Below the pieces are notes generated by a model, which made no database searches, was not told the DNA's origin, and was given only the letters and a program-made list of their open reading frames with translations. From Peromyscus leucopus (taxonomy: Eukaryota; Chordata; Mammalia; Rodentia; Cricetidae), in contig NC_051072.1 in the NCBI RefSeq assembly GCF_004664715.2, positions 30,525,994 through 30,589,993 of the forward strand: a DNA stretch of 64,000 bases, in the 5' to 3' direction. Made by a program: the position numbers and the translations under genes. Position 1 is the first letter of the stretch. Each line of letters starts with the position of its first letter. Shown here in pieces: positions 43,205 through 56,339 of the stretch.

Positions 43205-46200
43205 GTTGTTTATTTTTATAATTACCTAAAGGATCTGCCTTTGGGTTAAGAATGCCAGTAATAACTTTCTAGAAATGAATCAAACTGATGGGAAACCTAA
43301 TTTGGTAAATAAGAAAGAGATCCCGTATGTGTATACTAACCTTTTGCATATTAGGAAAATGTAAATGAAATTTTCTCTCAGTCCTTGGTGATAAGATCAT
43401 TTAAGTAGCAAAACAAAAGAAAACATTAAAGACAAATTATTCTTTATTTTGGAGTGATTATAAAGTTGTATGTCCATATGCACCTCAATAAGCAACCTAC
43501 TTCAACTGAGCTAGCTCTACTTTTTAGTTACTTGAATTCCAGGTTTGAATTACTTTAGGTCAGTTTCCATTGGGTTTAGCCTCTGGGAAATATGTCTTTG
43601 GATCTTTAGTCATATAAAACTTGCCTTTTATTTGCAAACCAATAATATGAATTTTAGGATCTTCTGAAATCTTTCAAGAAGTTTATTAATCATACAAATA
43701 GAATGTGGGCAAGATTTATAGCTTGAATGTACGTCAAACAAGGATAATTTAGGTCAACCACTAATCTTTAGTCATGCCATTTCATTGTTATTTAATAGTG
43801 TTTTAATTAATTGAAGAGTAAAGAATTATAGAGGAATTATAAAGCACCCAACCCAAATTCACAGATTTTCTTGAAAGAGTGAAAGAACCGACAATTTCCC
43901 ATTTATGTTCTTACATGTCAACAACACAGGACAGGATCTGGGTATTGGCTGCTCTGGGTCCTTGTGGTGGGTTGTACGTCACACTGGTTTGTCACAGTGT
44001 CCACCACTTTTCCTTCCTTTTTAACATCATTGGACCTACCTTATTAAGTTCTGTGCAATGTTTTGCTCCTAAGACATTGGATTTATGACTGCCATGGCCT
44101 AATTTCCTGTTTGGAGCTTGCATTATTGCTAGCAAGACCCAACCTTTACTGTTAATTGTGGGGCTTCAGAATCCATTTTCTAACAATATACATTACAATG
44201 ATCATTAAGTTTCACAGAAATTCCAATGAGGAATGTGTTGCAAGTTTGTGTTTTTGCTCACTGATGGCTAAATTGAGGGCTTCAGTAGCTCACTCGCTGT
44301 TGGTTGGAGATAACCTTCAGCTTCTCCCTCTCTGGGGCTCTGTACAGAGAACCTGTACAGAGTCTGCTAACAAGACCAGTGGTCAAAAAACAAGTCACTA
44401 TGTCCAATTTCAAACCAAGAAGTAGGGGTTACACAATGGTATGGCCAAGAGAGAGAGAGAGAGTGCCACTGATTTGGGGAGTTTTCTCCCCCAAAATGTT
44501 ATAATTAAAGAGAATATGGCTGGGGAATAAGAATGAAACTTCTTTTTCATAGATGTTAATTAACACTCTGCTGTTACTTATGCCTAGAAGCAATGGGAAT
44601 GTGCGGACAGAGGCTAAATGAGGATTCATTAAGTGGGTGGAGGAGCCTATCTATTCAGAGAGTGTTTCTAATGGAAAGAAATGGAGGGTTTAACTGTATT
44701 CAGGATTTTCACTCATTCTGGCTACCCAGCATGCCCAATCTGTGCTGCTCTGTATGTTTTGCCATTCAGTATTTTCAATGTTGATTAATAATGTGCCTGT
44801 GGATATTCAGTGATAATGTTTTTATAAATGACTAGGTTGCATGATTATTTTCTTTTGCAAAGGACTTTCATGGCATATACATTTATTTCTGGAACTGCAG
44901 TTTCATTAATGAAACAAGTGGTCAGTTTCCAGTTGGCGTTGATTATAGAAAGATGGTGTTTGCAAATATTCAAATTAGCCTTGGTACATTATCCCCTCCA
45001 CCCCTACTTTGTGTGTCTTGACAAAGAAATAGAATACCTTGACCATTCTCATAGGAGCAACTACATGTTTTCTCTGTAGTCTTAAGTGTGGTGAGAAACT
45101 GCTTTAGGTTCTTGGCTGTCCAGTATGTGGAAATACATGTAGCACCTAGTTCTGGCCCATAAGCAGATGTCCTAACCCTTCATATGAAATCTATGCCCAG
45201 CTCCCTCATTACAAGCACACCTAGCTAGGATATTTCTTGCTGTGTACTGTAAAGGTCTCAACAACACTCCTGTGTGCACCTTCCTGAATTCGTTGGACTG
45301 CTGAACCTGGTATTAGGCCCTCTAATCAGATTGATTATCATCGAGAAATAATCCCTTTAATGTTTACAAGCTTTCTTTAGAATTAACCATGTCTGAAGGA
45401 CCAGTTCCAAATAGCAGTGGACAGGAATAGAAGTTCGAAAAGCCTAGCTACAGGCCACTTTGCTGTGCAAAGTCCTCTAGAAACGACATCATTATAATGT
45501 CTTATAAAGAAATGATTGTACACATGATGTTCCTATCCATTGCAACTGGTTTGAAGATCTCCAGCTGGACTCAGGTTGAATGAGATCCAGAAACTTTCCA
45601 CATCATTCAAATACATGCACAGGAAGGTGGGAGGGAAGGGAAACATATGGCAAGCATATCTCCTAGTGCCAGGTATTACATTGGCATTAAAGCAGCCAAC
45701 ACTCACATTCCTGTTCATTTAGAACATGCTGAGGACATCTAGTCATTTTATCATAGGCTCTCCAGGAGACACAGATACAGGAACACTTTACAGCAGCGTT
45801 CTTTGTAACATCTAATAGCATTTATACTTGCTTGTTTCAAACGATGATGAATTTTTTCCTCTTCAGCTGAAAATGAAAATGGATGATTTCATTTACAAAA
45901 TCAACTTTTCATACAGTTTTGATTTTGATTTTCTCTTATAAACTTTTGGATCACAGACTTTGTTGCTATGAAACTATGATTGTTCTAGAATAGTTGAAGA
46001 AAAAGACAACTGGGGAAGAGAATCTCTTGCTGTCAAGCTTTCCATAAATCTATCCTTGAATTGTTTTGATATAGTTTTTAAATCATACTACAGATGCAGG
46101 TTTTATTTTCATCTCCATAAGCACTTTTCTCAGTCATCAATTTTTGTATTGTACAAACAATGATTTGGAGGTATTTAGTATGAGACTGAATATTAATATT

Positions 46201-47265
46201 ATTATACTATTATAAATCAAAAGCATTCTATAAGCATGGAATTACTATAATAAATTCATTTACAGGAGGTAAAAGACTTAAAATTATCTTCCATTATAAC
46301 AAAATCCAAGCATGACAATTATATAAGATTAGTTAGAGTGGGTGTGAATGTATTTAATGTGAGGATGGTTCACAAGCACTTGGATAATTAAATTCTGACT
46401 TTAAACATATTTGTAAGATTTCCATATCTTACCACCTGCGTGTGATTCATAACTGGAAAAATAAAGGAACCTTGTATTTTCAAAGTTCTAAAAGATAAAA
46501 ATATCTATACAATTATCTTGTGGTAAAGTATAATTTCTTTTGACCTTTGGAACTCAGACTTTTAAATGTCACTTAAATAACAGTATTAAGAAAATTAGAT
46601 AAGCTTAATTTTGTTTTAGAATCTGTGTGGTAGCTGAATCTGAAAGTTGAGATTCTTTCTTTTATCATTAGCTACCTAAATGATGGTTTTTAGATCAATA
46701 TATTATTTTTCTTGAACTTACTTTCTCCTATAAGTTCAGAGAATTAGATGAGGAAATCTTTTAAAATCCTCTTAACAAGATGAATCACTTTAAGCCTCAC
46801 ATGACTCATGTAATATGCTGCTAACACTGTTGAAAGTTTCTGTTTTAGAACTCCCAATGGTGATGTTAAGTGCTAAGGAGCTAAGCTGGTCCATCTTCCT
46901 CTTTCACTAGATGTTCTCAGAGGTGAGCTCTCATTTCATACATTTTATACATAACCATATCCCTTGAGGTTACAGCAGAAACATGCAGAATAAAAGGAAA
47001 TCTTAACACCCATCATAGGCTACCCACCACTTAGTGGAATATCCTCTGAAACATTTGAACCAAAGTTCAGTGCTTGGAGATAAAGATGTGTTATCACTCA
47101 TGGCTGATGCTTTCTTGATTGTAGTTCCTGATAAATATATCATGTTTATTTGAGCTTAAATCTGTTTTCTCATGGTTTTTAACCATTGGTTTTAGCTAGA
47201 TATTTTGAAAACATTTTGATAATCATTTGAGAATTTCATAAGTTGTATTTTTATCATATTTACTC
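43205..47265. other. Repeat-poor intergenic stretch
   Basis: About 4 kb without any repeat I recognise beyond a short (GA)8 at 44447-44461. AT-rich and CpG-poor. Open frames are short and lack domains. Stretches this free of retroposons in a SINE-dense region sometimes hold conserved non-coding elements. Confidence 0.5.
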
Positions 47266-47269
47266 CCCT

Positions 47270-49265
47270 TTCCCCAACTCCAGATATACCCAGTTCCATA
47301 CCAACCCAACTTTGTTTCCTTATTTTTTTTTCTTAACCCATTGAGTCTAATTTCTTCTGCTTATGCATTGTTAGATGTGTGGCCATCCACTAGAGCATGT
47401 TTTACCTACCAAGGGTCACACCCTTAAAGAAAACTAACTTTCCCTCTCCTGCAGCTATCCATTACCAATAGCTCCTCAGACAGAGATGGGGTCTCATGAC
47501 TGCGTCTCCTTCTCCACGTCGGGATTTTTTTTTTCTGGATTGACCTTAACACAAGTGGTGGGTATGCTGTTCTAACCACTGTGAGTTCATATGTGCAGCT
47601 GCCCAATCTTGTCCTGCAAACCATTTTTCTTTCATTGTAGTCATCTCCCACCTCTGCTCTTACAATCTTGCTCATCATCCACAGTGATCCCTAAGCATTG
47701 CAAGGAAGGACTGTAATATAGATAGATGCCCCATGTATGGCTATGCCCTCCTCAGTCACTGACTTTGACCAATTATGAGTGTCTGTGTTAATCTCCATCC
47801 ACTTTACAAAGGCATTCCTCTGGTGAGGACTGAAATGTGCACTAATCTCTGTATCAAATGGTATCGTTAGGAGTAACTTTAATACTATGCCCCCTTAGCA
47901 CAGTAATAGTACATTCTCCCATAGGGCCTATGACTCGTCTAGCCCTAGGTTCTTGACCATGTGTGTCAAGGGTACGCCATCTTGTGAAGTGGGCTTTAAT
48001 CCATTTGGAAAGTGGTTGATGACTCCCATCACATTCCTGTCACTACTGCACCAGAAGACACATCTTGGCAGGTTATCCACTATTTTTGCTTGCAAGACAT
48101 ACAGCTGAGTAAGACTGATAGTTACTCTTCTCCTTTGGTGCACTGCATACTACTTTCCAGTTCTATGAAAGCTAGCCAGTAGGTATGAAGCTTCTAGGTC
48201 AATAACAGCTTGAGTTTTCCATGTTTTGTAACTCAAGTAGATGATGTCCTCAGGCAAAAAGAGCCTTAATATTGAGTTCTGGAGGATAGCTAAGATCAAT
48301 GGCAATAGACTGTAATAGTTGGGGGTCTATGTGACATTATTGGCCAACAACTCCAATAGAAGTAACCCATTCCTGGCACTGACCTTTTTATTTGCCACTC
48401 TGTGGTATCTAGTAATATTACTGTTGCTCCATTTAAATATTTTTAATATATGCATATATTTCTGTTTTAGGAAGCATCTACAGCAGGATTTATGTAACTT
48501 TTTCATATGGTCTTTAATGATAGCTTCCTGTCTCCTCCATCTTTGCTCCTCTACTCTTCCAGCCCACCTCCCAGCCCATTTTACCCTTCCTTTCGCACTC
48601 TTCTTTTTTTGTATTTTACTGTGTTCTCTCTCCTCCCTTGAAAGCCTTTACTCCCCTAGTTCCATACTAATTTTCTGACCTTTATGGGCATTTCAAACGA
48701 GGCACACATATCTAAAGAATCAAAGCAAACACCCACAAATGAGAGGGAAGCATGTCTTTGTGGATCTTGGTTACCTCGTCCATAATGGTTGTGTCTAGCT
48801 TCGTGCAATTACTTGAGAAATTTATCTTTTCATTTTTCTAAACATCTGAATAATATTACATTGTGTAAATATACTACATTTTCACTATCCATTCGTTAGT
48901 TGATGGAAATCCAGGCTATTTCAATTTCCTGGATATTACGAATAGAGAATCAGTGAACCGGGGTGAGCAAGTATCTCTGTAGTAAGATATAGTAGCATCT
49001 TTGGGGGTAGAACTAAAAGTGGCATACCCAAGTCACGTGGCAGATCTGTTTTTTGGTTCTCAAGAATTCTCCACACTGATTTCCGTAATGGCTCACGAGA
49101 TTGCACGCCAACCACAGGTGAATCAAGCACTTCCCTTTGCTCACATTCACACCAGCATCTGTCTTTGATCTTAGCTATTCTGAGTGGGGTAAGAACTCTT
49201 ACTAAGAATGCCCGTTGATCTTCATACACTGCTTCATCAATACTTGACATGCTTGTTGACACAAT
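47270..49265 (-). mobile_element. Old L1 3' end (3' UTR then ORF2), antisense
   Basis: From left to right the + strand reads as a reversed rodent L1: 3' UTR-like blocks ('ccattgagtctaatttcttc', 'gccatccactagagcatgtt', 'ccattaccaatagctcctca', 'gtgagttcatatgtgcagct'), then the ORF2 end ('gtaaatatactacattttca', 'ccaggctatttcaatttcct', 'ctccacactgatttccgtaa', 'cttagctattctgagtgggg'). It is diverged with no open ORF2. Part of the middle (48200-48700) is not placed. Confidence 0.65.
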
Positions 49266-52200
49266 CAACATGTATCCAATACCAAAATAATAATTTAAAA
49301 GTGAGGGGTTTGAGATTTTAAAAAGTTATTGGAGGAAATCACAGTTTATGATTTTTAGTTATCACTTTATGAAATTCCCATTTATGTCTTTCATTATCCC
49401 TATAAAGCTAATTTGCTATTTGATAAACTTCCAGGAATTTTAAGTGGTTTGTAAGAACAGGGTGCCCCACTTCCCTTTGGAGAGTGGAGAATTTGGTATA
49501 AAGTTTTAAATTAGCTACATGGAAGAAATGCCTGGATTATTTTCAGTGTTTAATTTCAAATCAGATTTGGCTTACTTGTTTTATTTAACACAGTTAAGTC
49601 AAACCCATGTCTAAATATACAGTGTATCCTTATTCTACACTTATTTGTAAACTTGAGCATTACTAAAGCAATTTTGGTAAACAATGAGTTTTTAATCCCC
49701 CAAACTAATGGCCTATACACCATGAAAAAATACATGTGATAAACAGCACAAGATACATCCAGGTCATGCTGTCATGCTGAGAATGAAATGCCATAAGCCT
49801 CAAAATAATTCTTCTGACTGAATCCTTTCTCCCTCATGTCATGAACTATTTCCCAGACACTACATTTTTCCCCCTTACGTTACTGTGGAACTAAGTCATT
49901 GCGCCAGTGGAGGCTGGCATTTTTCTTGAGAAGCTAGACCTCCACACCTCCTTTTCTCCTGTTTCCCCTACTACTGTGCCACCTGTTGGCCATTCTTCAC
50001 TATCCTCCCTCTTCTGTTCTCTGTGCACAGCAATTTGGTATTTCGTTTTGACCTATAGCTTTACTTTCTCACAGAGAGTCACAGCTGTTCAGTCAGCATC
50101 TCCTGTCAAAACAGTGTGAGTTTTCAAAAACACATGGACTCCTTGTTAACTACAGTTTAAACAACAGCAGCGGGTGCATCCAAAGATTAGGTAGTTAGTA
50201 TCATCATGAGCAGAACTTCAGTTTCCATGCTGTGGTCTGAGAGCAGCACACTAATGCTTTGAGTTGATCCACACTGTCTCTAACTGTGGTTAGTAAAAAA
50301 AAAAGAGTGCAATAAGTCTATCAGTTAGCATTGTCTTGTCTTCCCTTGACATCCTAGACAAATGGATTTGTGACTGGTGCTGTGGGACATTTTTCTTACT
50401 GCCAGACATTTTGCAGAGCCACATAGATCTTGTGGAGAAGAGGTTATATTTTTAGTAAAGGAATTGTTTCCTCTAGGGGGAAGCACTGAATGTCGATGCA
50501 TTAAAACAAGTGATAAGGAATGGAGGTCATTTATTGTATCTGTCCTCTTTGTCCTATATTTATAGTCACTAAGGATTCCCTGGGGATGGAGCCCAGAGCT
50601 GGGCTTGTGGAAGCACAATTTTTAATTCTGGTAGCTCTCCTGTATCAGGCAGGTATTTGAAATATGTCATTTCTATATATGATAAAAAAAAGAACTTTAA
50701 TAAAAAATAATCTGGAGATACAGGGTTACAAATTAGTATTTCAAGCTTATTAGATGTAGTAATATTAAAACTTAATTATTTGAAAGTGATAAAATGTCTG
50801 CAGTGGGGAAGGCATTGGACTTGAGGGAAAGTAATAAACCATTTAAGTGGGAGCTGGCTTCTGTGGGAAATCCTATGTATTTATCCCACACCGTGGAACA
50901 GTATGAATACTTAAATCTGATTGGAGCTTACCAAAGCCTATTGAGAGAATAATTTCTGTTGTACAACATCTGGGGGCCCAGCTGGGAAGAATCAAATATT
51001 GGAAGTAACTTTACATATAGATATTTGAGTCATCTGAGCTGTCCTCACTCATACGTATGGAATCTGGTGCTGGCTGTTGGCCTGAGATCATAGGCAAAGC
51101 ATCGTCATGGGGTCAAAACTTCCCACAGTCTGGTTATGCTCAGGTGGCGGGCCGTTTCCATGAGGATCAGCACTCTAAAAACAAGTACCTAGGCAGAACT
51201 AATGAAGGAACTGAGGCTTTTCCTGACTTAGCCTCAGAATGTTCAGGGTGTCTCTTCCTCTATAATCAATGTGCAAAGGCTGTTGTAAGTTCACCAAGAT
51301 TAAAGACACTACAGACCCCGCTTCTTCATGTCAAAAATATATCCAAAACTTTCGGATTCATTGTTTGAAATTTAAGACAAATTAGAAAGCAGTAGGGAAA
51401 TGATGGTGCCTGGCTCTGTCTTATTTTCCCAGAGAAGCTGCTTGTAGAAGGCTCTTGTTTCTAATTAAGCCAGTCCTACTCAAGAGGCTTCTCTGCGGTC
51501 CATCTTCTTATTGTTTTTGGATCCCTCCCCTCTACCATTAATTTGCCATGACTGTAAGAATCCCTGACAGGGACCACTCTGCTCAGAACTAACCGACCTT
51601 TAAGAAAAACACTGTAATCAATCTTACTGTCCTCTTTGATCAGACCATGTTCTCTACTTTTCCTTTGTGATTCTTTCATGCCCCTGACTCAGAACAATGT
51701 ATTTGTGTGTGACATGTTGTGACCATGTCTAAGACCATTCACTAGAAACAGGAAGGCTTTATGAGTAATGTCCATTCCCCCAAATACATTAGAGAAACAT
51801 GTGGGTATAGCTTAACAATAACTGACCATAGCTTTATGTGCTCTTCTGAGTCAGCAGGGCCAATGAAACAGTTTTCTCCCTCATGAGACCCCTGTAAAAG
51901 ATTATTAAGACAAAAGTTCTCATGACTTTTCATTACCACATTTGCTGTACTTTTTAACATGCAGAGGGAGTGGACTTGGCTCAAGACTGCCTCCTTTAGA
52001 CTTTAGACATTAGAATGTCTTAGATTAGACAGTTTTCTCTGAGAGTAGACATCTTTTGTATTAGACTACTGTTTGACTAGAATAGGAAAGACCAAAATTC
52101 TCCTGAATAAGTCAGGCCCACTCTTGGGTAAATAACATTCAGCATTAGTCTTTTTTCTTTCATGTGACATCATCACATATATGAAGCAAACAATTAAAAC

Positions 52201-52923
52201 AAATTCAATTTTAATGTAAAACAGTGTCACTGTTTTGATCACGTTGTATTAAGCATAAAGGAGTCTCAATTTAAAAAAAGACTTAAATAATCTCATCTTT
52301 TCAGCTAAGTAATTTAAAGCTATATTCAATGAGCTATAATTGATACTTTCAACATTTGAAATAAAATATGAATTATATTTAACAAAATGTGTGTAAGGTA
52401 AAAATTCATCAACTTCACACAAGACTGTAAAATCCTGCTAGTCTAGAAACCACACCCCTAAAGCCTTTAGAAATCTATGAACCCTTGGTTATCAAAGAAG
52501 ACCATGTCTTATTTTGAGGCACTGTATTTTCTGCAACCTATGCTTTGGATCTCTCTGTGTGTGCCTCTTTTTGCTGAAATATGTTATCCACATTGCCAAA
52601 AGTGGCTTATTTCATTAGCATTCAATGTCAGTAAGACTACTTCACATTTCCCAGATATTTTGACAAAGGAAAAAAAATCCAAAAACTTGCGAACTATTCT
52701 TTTTGACAAACTTCACAGGTAAGTGGCTGAATTTTGACGCTATACAACCTGAGGTGATAGCTTTGTTAAACTATCTCAAACATTTCTCATATCAGCCAAG
52801 GGATTCAGAACTCATATATTTATAAGGAACTATCAAACTCTTGTGTAACTTGAATTTGCTTCACAAGACAAATTCCATGGGTTGGTACACGTTTCTTCAG
52901 TCCCACAAACACATTTAAATTCT
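49266..52923. other. Repeat-poor intergenic stretch
   Basis: About 3.6 kb with no SINE, L1 or LTR that I can identify. Short A-runs only. Several open frames of 60-100 codons lack domains. Candidate for conserved non-coding sequence, not tested. Confidence 0.5.
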
Positions 52924-52929
52924 GCATGC

Positions 52930-53526
52930 TGATGTTGGTTGTTTTTGCTCTTTTGGGGGGTCTTCCACCCAGCTCCCAAATAAATCACACACGGAGGCTT
53001 ATTTTTTTTTTTTTTCAGAAAAGCCTCGGTTTAATGGGTAAAGCATTCTCAGGTGATTCTCCAGCACCCCAGAGAGGAGACGGGGAAAAGAGACCAGAAG
53101 AACCACCTGGAGGCTTATTCTTAATTATAAATGTTCAGCCTTAGGTTGGCTTGTTTCTAGCCAGCTTTATCCTGCCCATCTTTGGTCTCAGGGATTTATC
53201 TTTCTCTATTCCTGTATACCTTTTCTTTCCTTCTTACCCCATGTGTGGCTGTAGGGTGGCTGGGTGTCTGTGTAGCTGGGAGGTTGAGTGGCTGGCCCTT
53301 GAAGTCCTCTCTCCTCTCTCATTCCTTCCTCCTTCTCTCAGATTTCTCCTCCTGTATATTTTCTCTGCCTGCCAGCCACACCTATCCTTTCTCCTGCCTT
53401 GCTATTAGCTATTCAGCTCCTTATTAGACCATCAGGTGTTTTACACAGTCACAGTAACACAGCTTCCCAGTTAAACAAATGCAACATAATCAAAAGTAAC
53501 ACACCTTAAAATAATATTCCCCAACA
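52930..53526 (-). mobile_element. Solo class II LTR, antisense, with a nested retro-insert
   Basis: TG..CA ends ('tgatgttggttgttttt' to 'atattccccaaca') are flanked by a perfect 6-bp duplication GCATGC at 52924-52929 and 53527-53532. Read in its own direction it shares block order with the LTR at 19563-20130 ('ctggcaggcagag', 'ggagaaatctga'). The length is 597 bp, of which 116 bp come from a later insertion and its duplication (53004-53119). A CT-rich part lies at about 53308-53350. No internal viral sequence is present. Confidence 0.85.
53004..53108 (-). mobile_element. Short retro-inserted transcript 3' end, origin unknown
   Basis: A 105-bp insert inside the LTR, bounded by a perfect 11-bp duplication 'ggaggcttatt' (52993-53003 and 53109-53119). 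It begins on the + strand with a T-run, so the minus strand carries a poly(A) tail. An ATTAAA signal ('cccattaaaccgagg') lies shortly before the tail. This is the structure of a 5'-truncated mRNA or viral RNA copied by L1 machinery. It is not B1, B2 or L1, and I do not recognise the source. Confidence 0.8.
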
Positions 53527-53654
53527 GCATGCCCTTGATGGGGCTCATCAGCTGCCCATCCTTTTCAGGATCCTAGATTCAATGACCAAGAGTCGTTTGT
53601 AGTCTTTCTCTAGAAAAATTATGATCTTTGTTTGTGGTTGTTGTTTTTGTTTCT

Positions 53655-53790
53655 TTCAATTGTTTTTTGATATGGGTGTTTGCGGTTTAGCCTAGGATGG
53701 CCTAGAACTCCTGTGTGGTCCTGGTTTTCCTTCAACTTGCAAGACTCCTCTCTCAGCTTCTAGACCTCTGGTGTTCCAGACAGGCCCCAT
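53655..53790 (-). mobile_element. Old B1/proto-B1 SINE, antisense
   Basis: 'tagcctaggatggcctagaa', 'ctcctgtgtggtcctggt', 'gcaagactcctctctcagct' and 'ggtgttccagacaggcccc' follow a reversed B1 with many changes. Confidence 0.55.
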
Positions 53791-53939
53791 TACATCTGGA
53801 GCTCAGGAGTCACTTTTGACTTTTATTTCCTCTCCATATGCAGTCAGTCACTACATGCTGGAGATTATTAAGGATGTTTCCACCCACTGATGACTTTCTC
53901 CTTTAATAGTTGTGCATTATTTCAGTATCCACCACCCAA

Positions 53940-54290
53940 CAGCTGGCGTTTCCGAGGGTCCTCTGTAGTTTCCCATCTCCGGTCTACCCTCCATTCAGTC
54001 TTCACAGCACAATGAGAAGGATCTAACTGGTGTACACATCTTTTAATCTAATGAGATCCGTGCCTCTGAACAAGCTGTTGAAGACCTCAGGTTTCACCTC
54101 CAGCTCAACAACTTGTCATTCTTGTACGATATAGGAATCTTGAAGTGGAGTGGCTTTTCACTGGAGGCCTGGCTTCCTTACACTTTTGTGTTTGTTTCTA
54201 CCTCTATAAAAAGGGGTTTAAGACAGAGCTCAGATTGACTTTGATCTTTGATCCATTCTTTGACTTTTGCACAGACTGAAACTCTCTGCC
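53940..54290. mobile_element. Possible ancient L2-like fragment (weak)
   Basis: The pattern 'cattcagtcttcacagcaca' then 'ttttaatctaatgagatccg', 'gaagacctcaggtttcacct' and 'ctcagattgactttgatctt' is reminiscent of an old mammalian LINE2 3' region. Alignment would be needed, and this could equally be unique sequence. Confidence 0.3.
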
Positions 54291-54849
54291 CAATTATCCC
54301 ATAGAAACTTCAATGATATATTCCTTGAATTATGTTTCTTGGTCCTAGATTCGACAGGTATAGATAAAATTTTGTCATTCAGTGATGTTTGGCTTACAAA
54401 CTTCGGTATTACAAACAGATTGAATCCCTCACAGCTTCACTCACAAGCAGTCAGAATATTTTAAAAATGTAATTCTCTGATTTAAGTATATTGACCTTTT
54501 AGGGGGAAAAGCAGCTTTCAACTACAGTGGATTGTCACCCCATTGCAACAAATTATAGACATCAACACATTTATTATCTCTCCTGTGTCTTTTGTACCTT
54601 TCCCCCTACAATCAGCAGAATGCTTTGTATATCATATTTGTTCTCTTTTGCAAGGCTCTGTGTGGGAGCTCTGATGTGTAATTTTCCCATGCGAGAAAGA
54701 AAATGACTACTAGAGGAAAATGTAGGCGGTGTCTGTTCTTACCTTTGGGGAGAAAAATACTTGTTACATAACAAGTCTCAAACGCTGAGGAAAATTTATG
54801 TCTTCAGACTTTTCCCCCTCTACATATTTGTGAATAAAGTTAGTACAAG

Positions 54850-54976
54850 GCTTCCATCATCACCTTCTTCCTCCTTCTCTTCCCTCCTCCCTTTCTTCCT
54901 TCCTCTCTTCCTTCACCCCTGCTTCACTTCTGCCTGTCTTCTTTCCTTCCTCCTTACCCATCTCCCTTCCTCCTAG
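54850..54976. repeat. Polypyrimidine (CTTCC-like) low-complexity tract
   Basis: About 125 bp almost entirely C and T with CTTCC/CTTCT units, such as 'ttcttccttcctctcttcct'. The Ser/Leu/Phe-rich open frame across it is a repeat artefact. Confidence 0.85.
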
Positions 54977-54979
54977 GTA

Positions 54980-55915
54980 GTACTAATACTAGTTGACCTA
55001 ACAAGTAACGCTTTGCAGATTCGTTGTAGACGATGGTTACAATAATGAGTAAGATATGATTCCTTTCTGCATAGAAACTCTATTCTCATGAGAAAGACTG
55101 GCCACCAAAGAGGCACTTTCAATATTAACTATCACAGTAAGCAGCCAGAATAAATCCGAATTACCCTGTGAGCCATCTCAACAGGACAATGTTGTACAGA
55201 GTGTGATTGTGGCATACCTAAGGAACTCCAAAGACAAACCTGAAAACCTGTGTAATTATTCTTGTTCATTTACTTCAGACATGTTAAGAGTGACTAGCAT
55301 ATGTCATGGTACAAAATATTCTGAAATATATGTGTGCAGAAAATCCTGTGGTTCCATATTATGAATGCCTCACCTGAATAACCTCTTTTTATCTTACTCT
55401 TCTCATGTCAAAGGTGGCTCTGTGGTTAAAGGTGACAGTAATTGTACCTAAATAGGTTGTGCTCTGCTTCTCAGTTCTTAATCACCCTGTCTGTCTATGT
55501 TTGGACATTCCACTTGTTCTTTTCGTCTATGGGGAACAAAGTCAGCTCTAGCATGTTTCATGGCAGGACTTCTGGATGTAACTTAGGTCATTTGACTTGC
55601 TTGCAGTGAAGTTCTTTGGCAACAAGTCAGCAATTTAAGGATCCCATGTTATTAATGAAAATTACTGACAACTCCCAGTTTAAAACAAAATTATGTTTAC
55701 ATACAAGTTATCAGTAACAAAAACTCTTCAAGGTATCAATAAATGGAATAGCAATATTTCAAGATTAAATGCTGTTTGTGTTATTAACAGAAGTTGATTA
55801 CATTTATTTCTACATTGCTGTAATGAAGACTCTTGATTTGGTAGAAAACTTCACAAGATAACTAATGTTGTGTGGAGACGGAGTGTTGACTCTGGGATAT
55901 TTTTACATGTACATG
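54980..55915. other. No feature recognised
   Basis: Unassigned intergenic sequence. No repeat family or gene signal. Confidence 0.45.
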
Positions 55916-55919
55916 TGAT

Positions 55920-56255
55920 GTGCATATTCACGTATGTGTGAATGAACATGTGCTGGTGCCTGTGTGTGCATATGTGTAGAAGCCTGAGGTTGATGTAGCA
56001 TATATAGCTCTGTCATTCACCACTTTATTGAGGTAGGGCCTTACAATGAGCTCATGGATTCCAGCTAGTCTAGCTGTTTATCTTCCTGAGGAGGCAGAAG
56101 AGATATGGCATGCTGTCTCTGCCTGCAGAGGACTGGGGTGCCGGGTAGTTGCCATGCCTGCCTGTCTTTTATGTGGGTTCTGGAGATCAAAACTCCAGTC
56201 CACTTGCTTCTTGCTGGCAATGCTTTCCCCACTGGACCATTTCCCCAGCCCATGT
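55920..56255 (-). mobile_element. B4A-type composite SINE, antisense
   Basis: A TG-rich tail, then 'gaagcctgaggttgatgtag', 'ggccttacaatgagctcatg', 'cttcctgaggaggcagaaga' and 'tatgtgggttctggagatca', ending 'tggaccatttccccagcccatg'. This length and order fit the ID-B1 composite B4A family reversed. Confidence 0.65.
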
Positions 56256-56256
56256 C

Positions 56257-56336
56257 TCTGGACTCGACAAACATTACTGTTCTTGATATCAAGAGTTCTG
56301 GACTCTACAAACATTACTGTTCTCGATATCAAGAGT
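56257..56336. repeat. Tandem duplication of a 40-bp unit
   Basis: Two adjacent 40-bp units (56257-56296 and 56297-56336), each 'tctggactc..' to '..gatatcaagagt', differing at two positions. It lies directly beside the head of the B4A-type SINE. Two copies only. Confidence 0.95.
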
Positions 56337-56339
56337 TCA

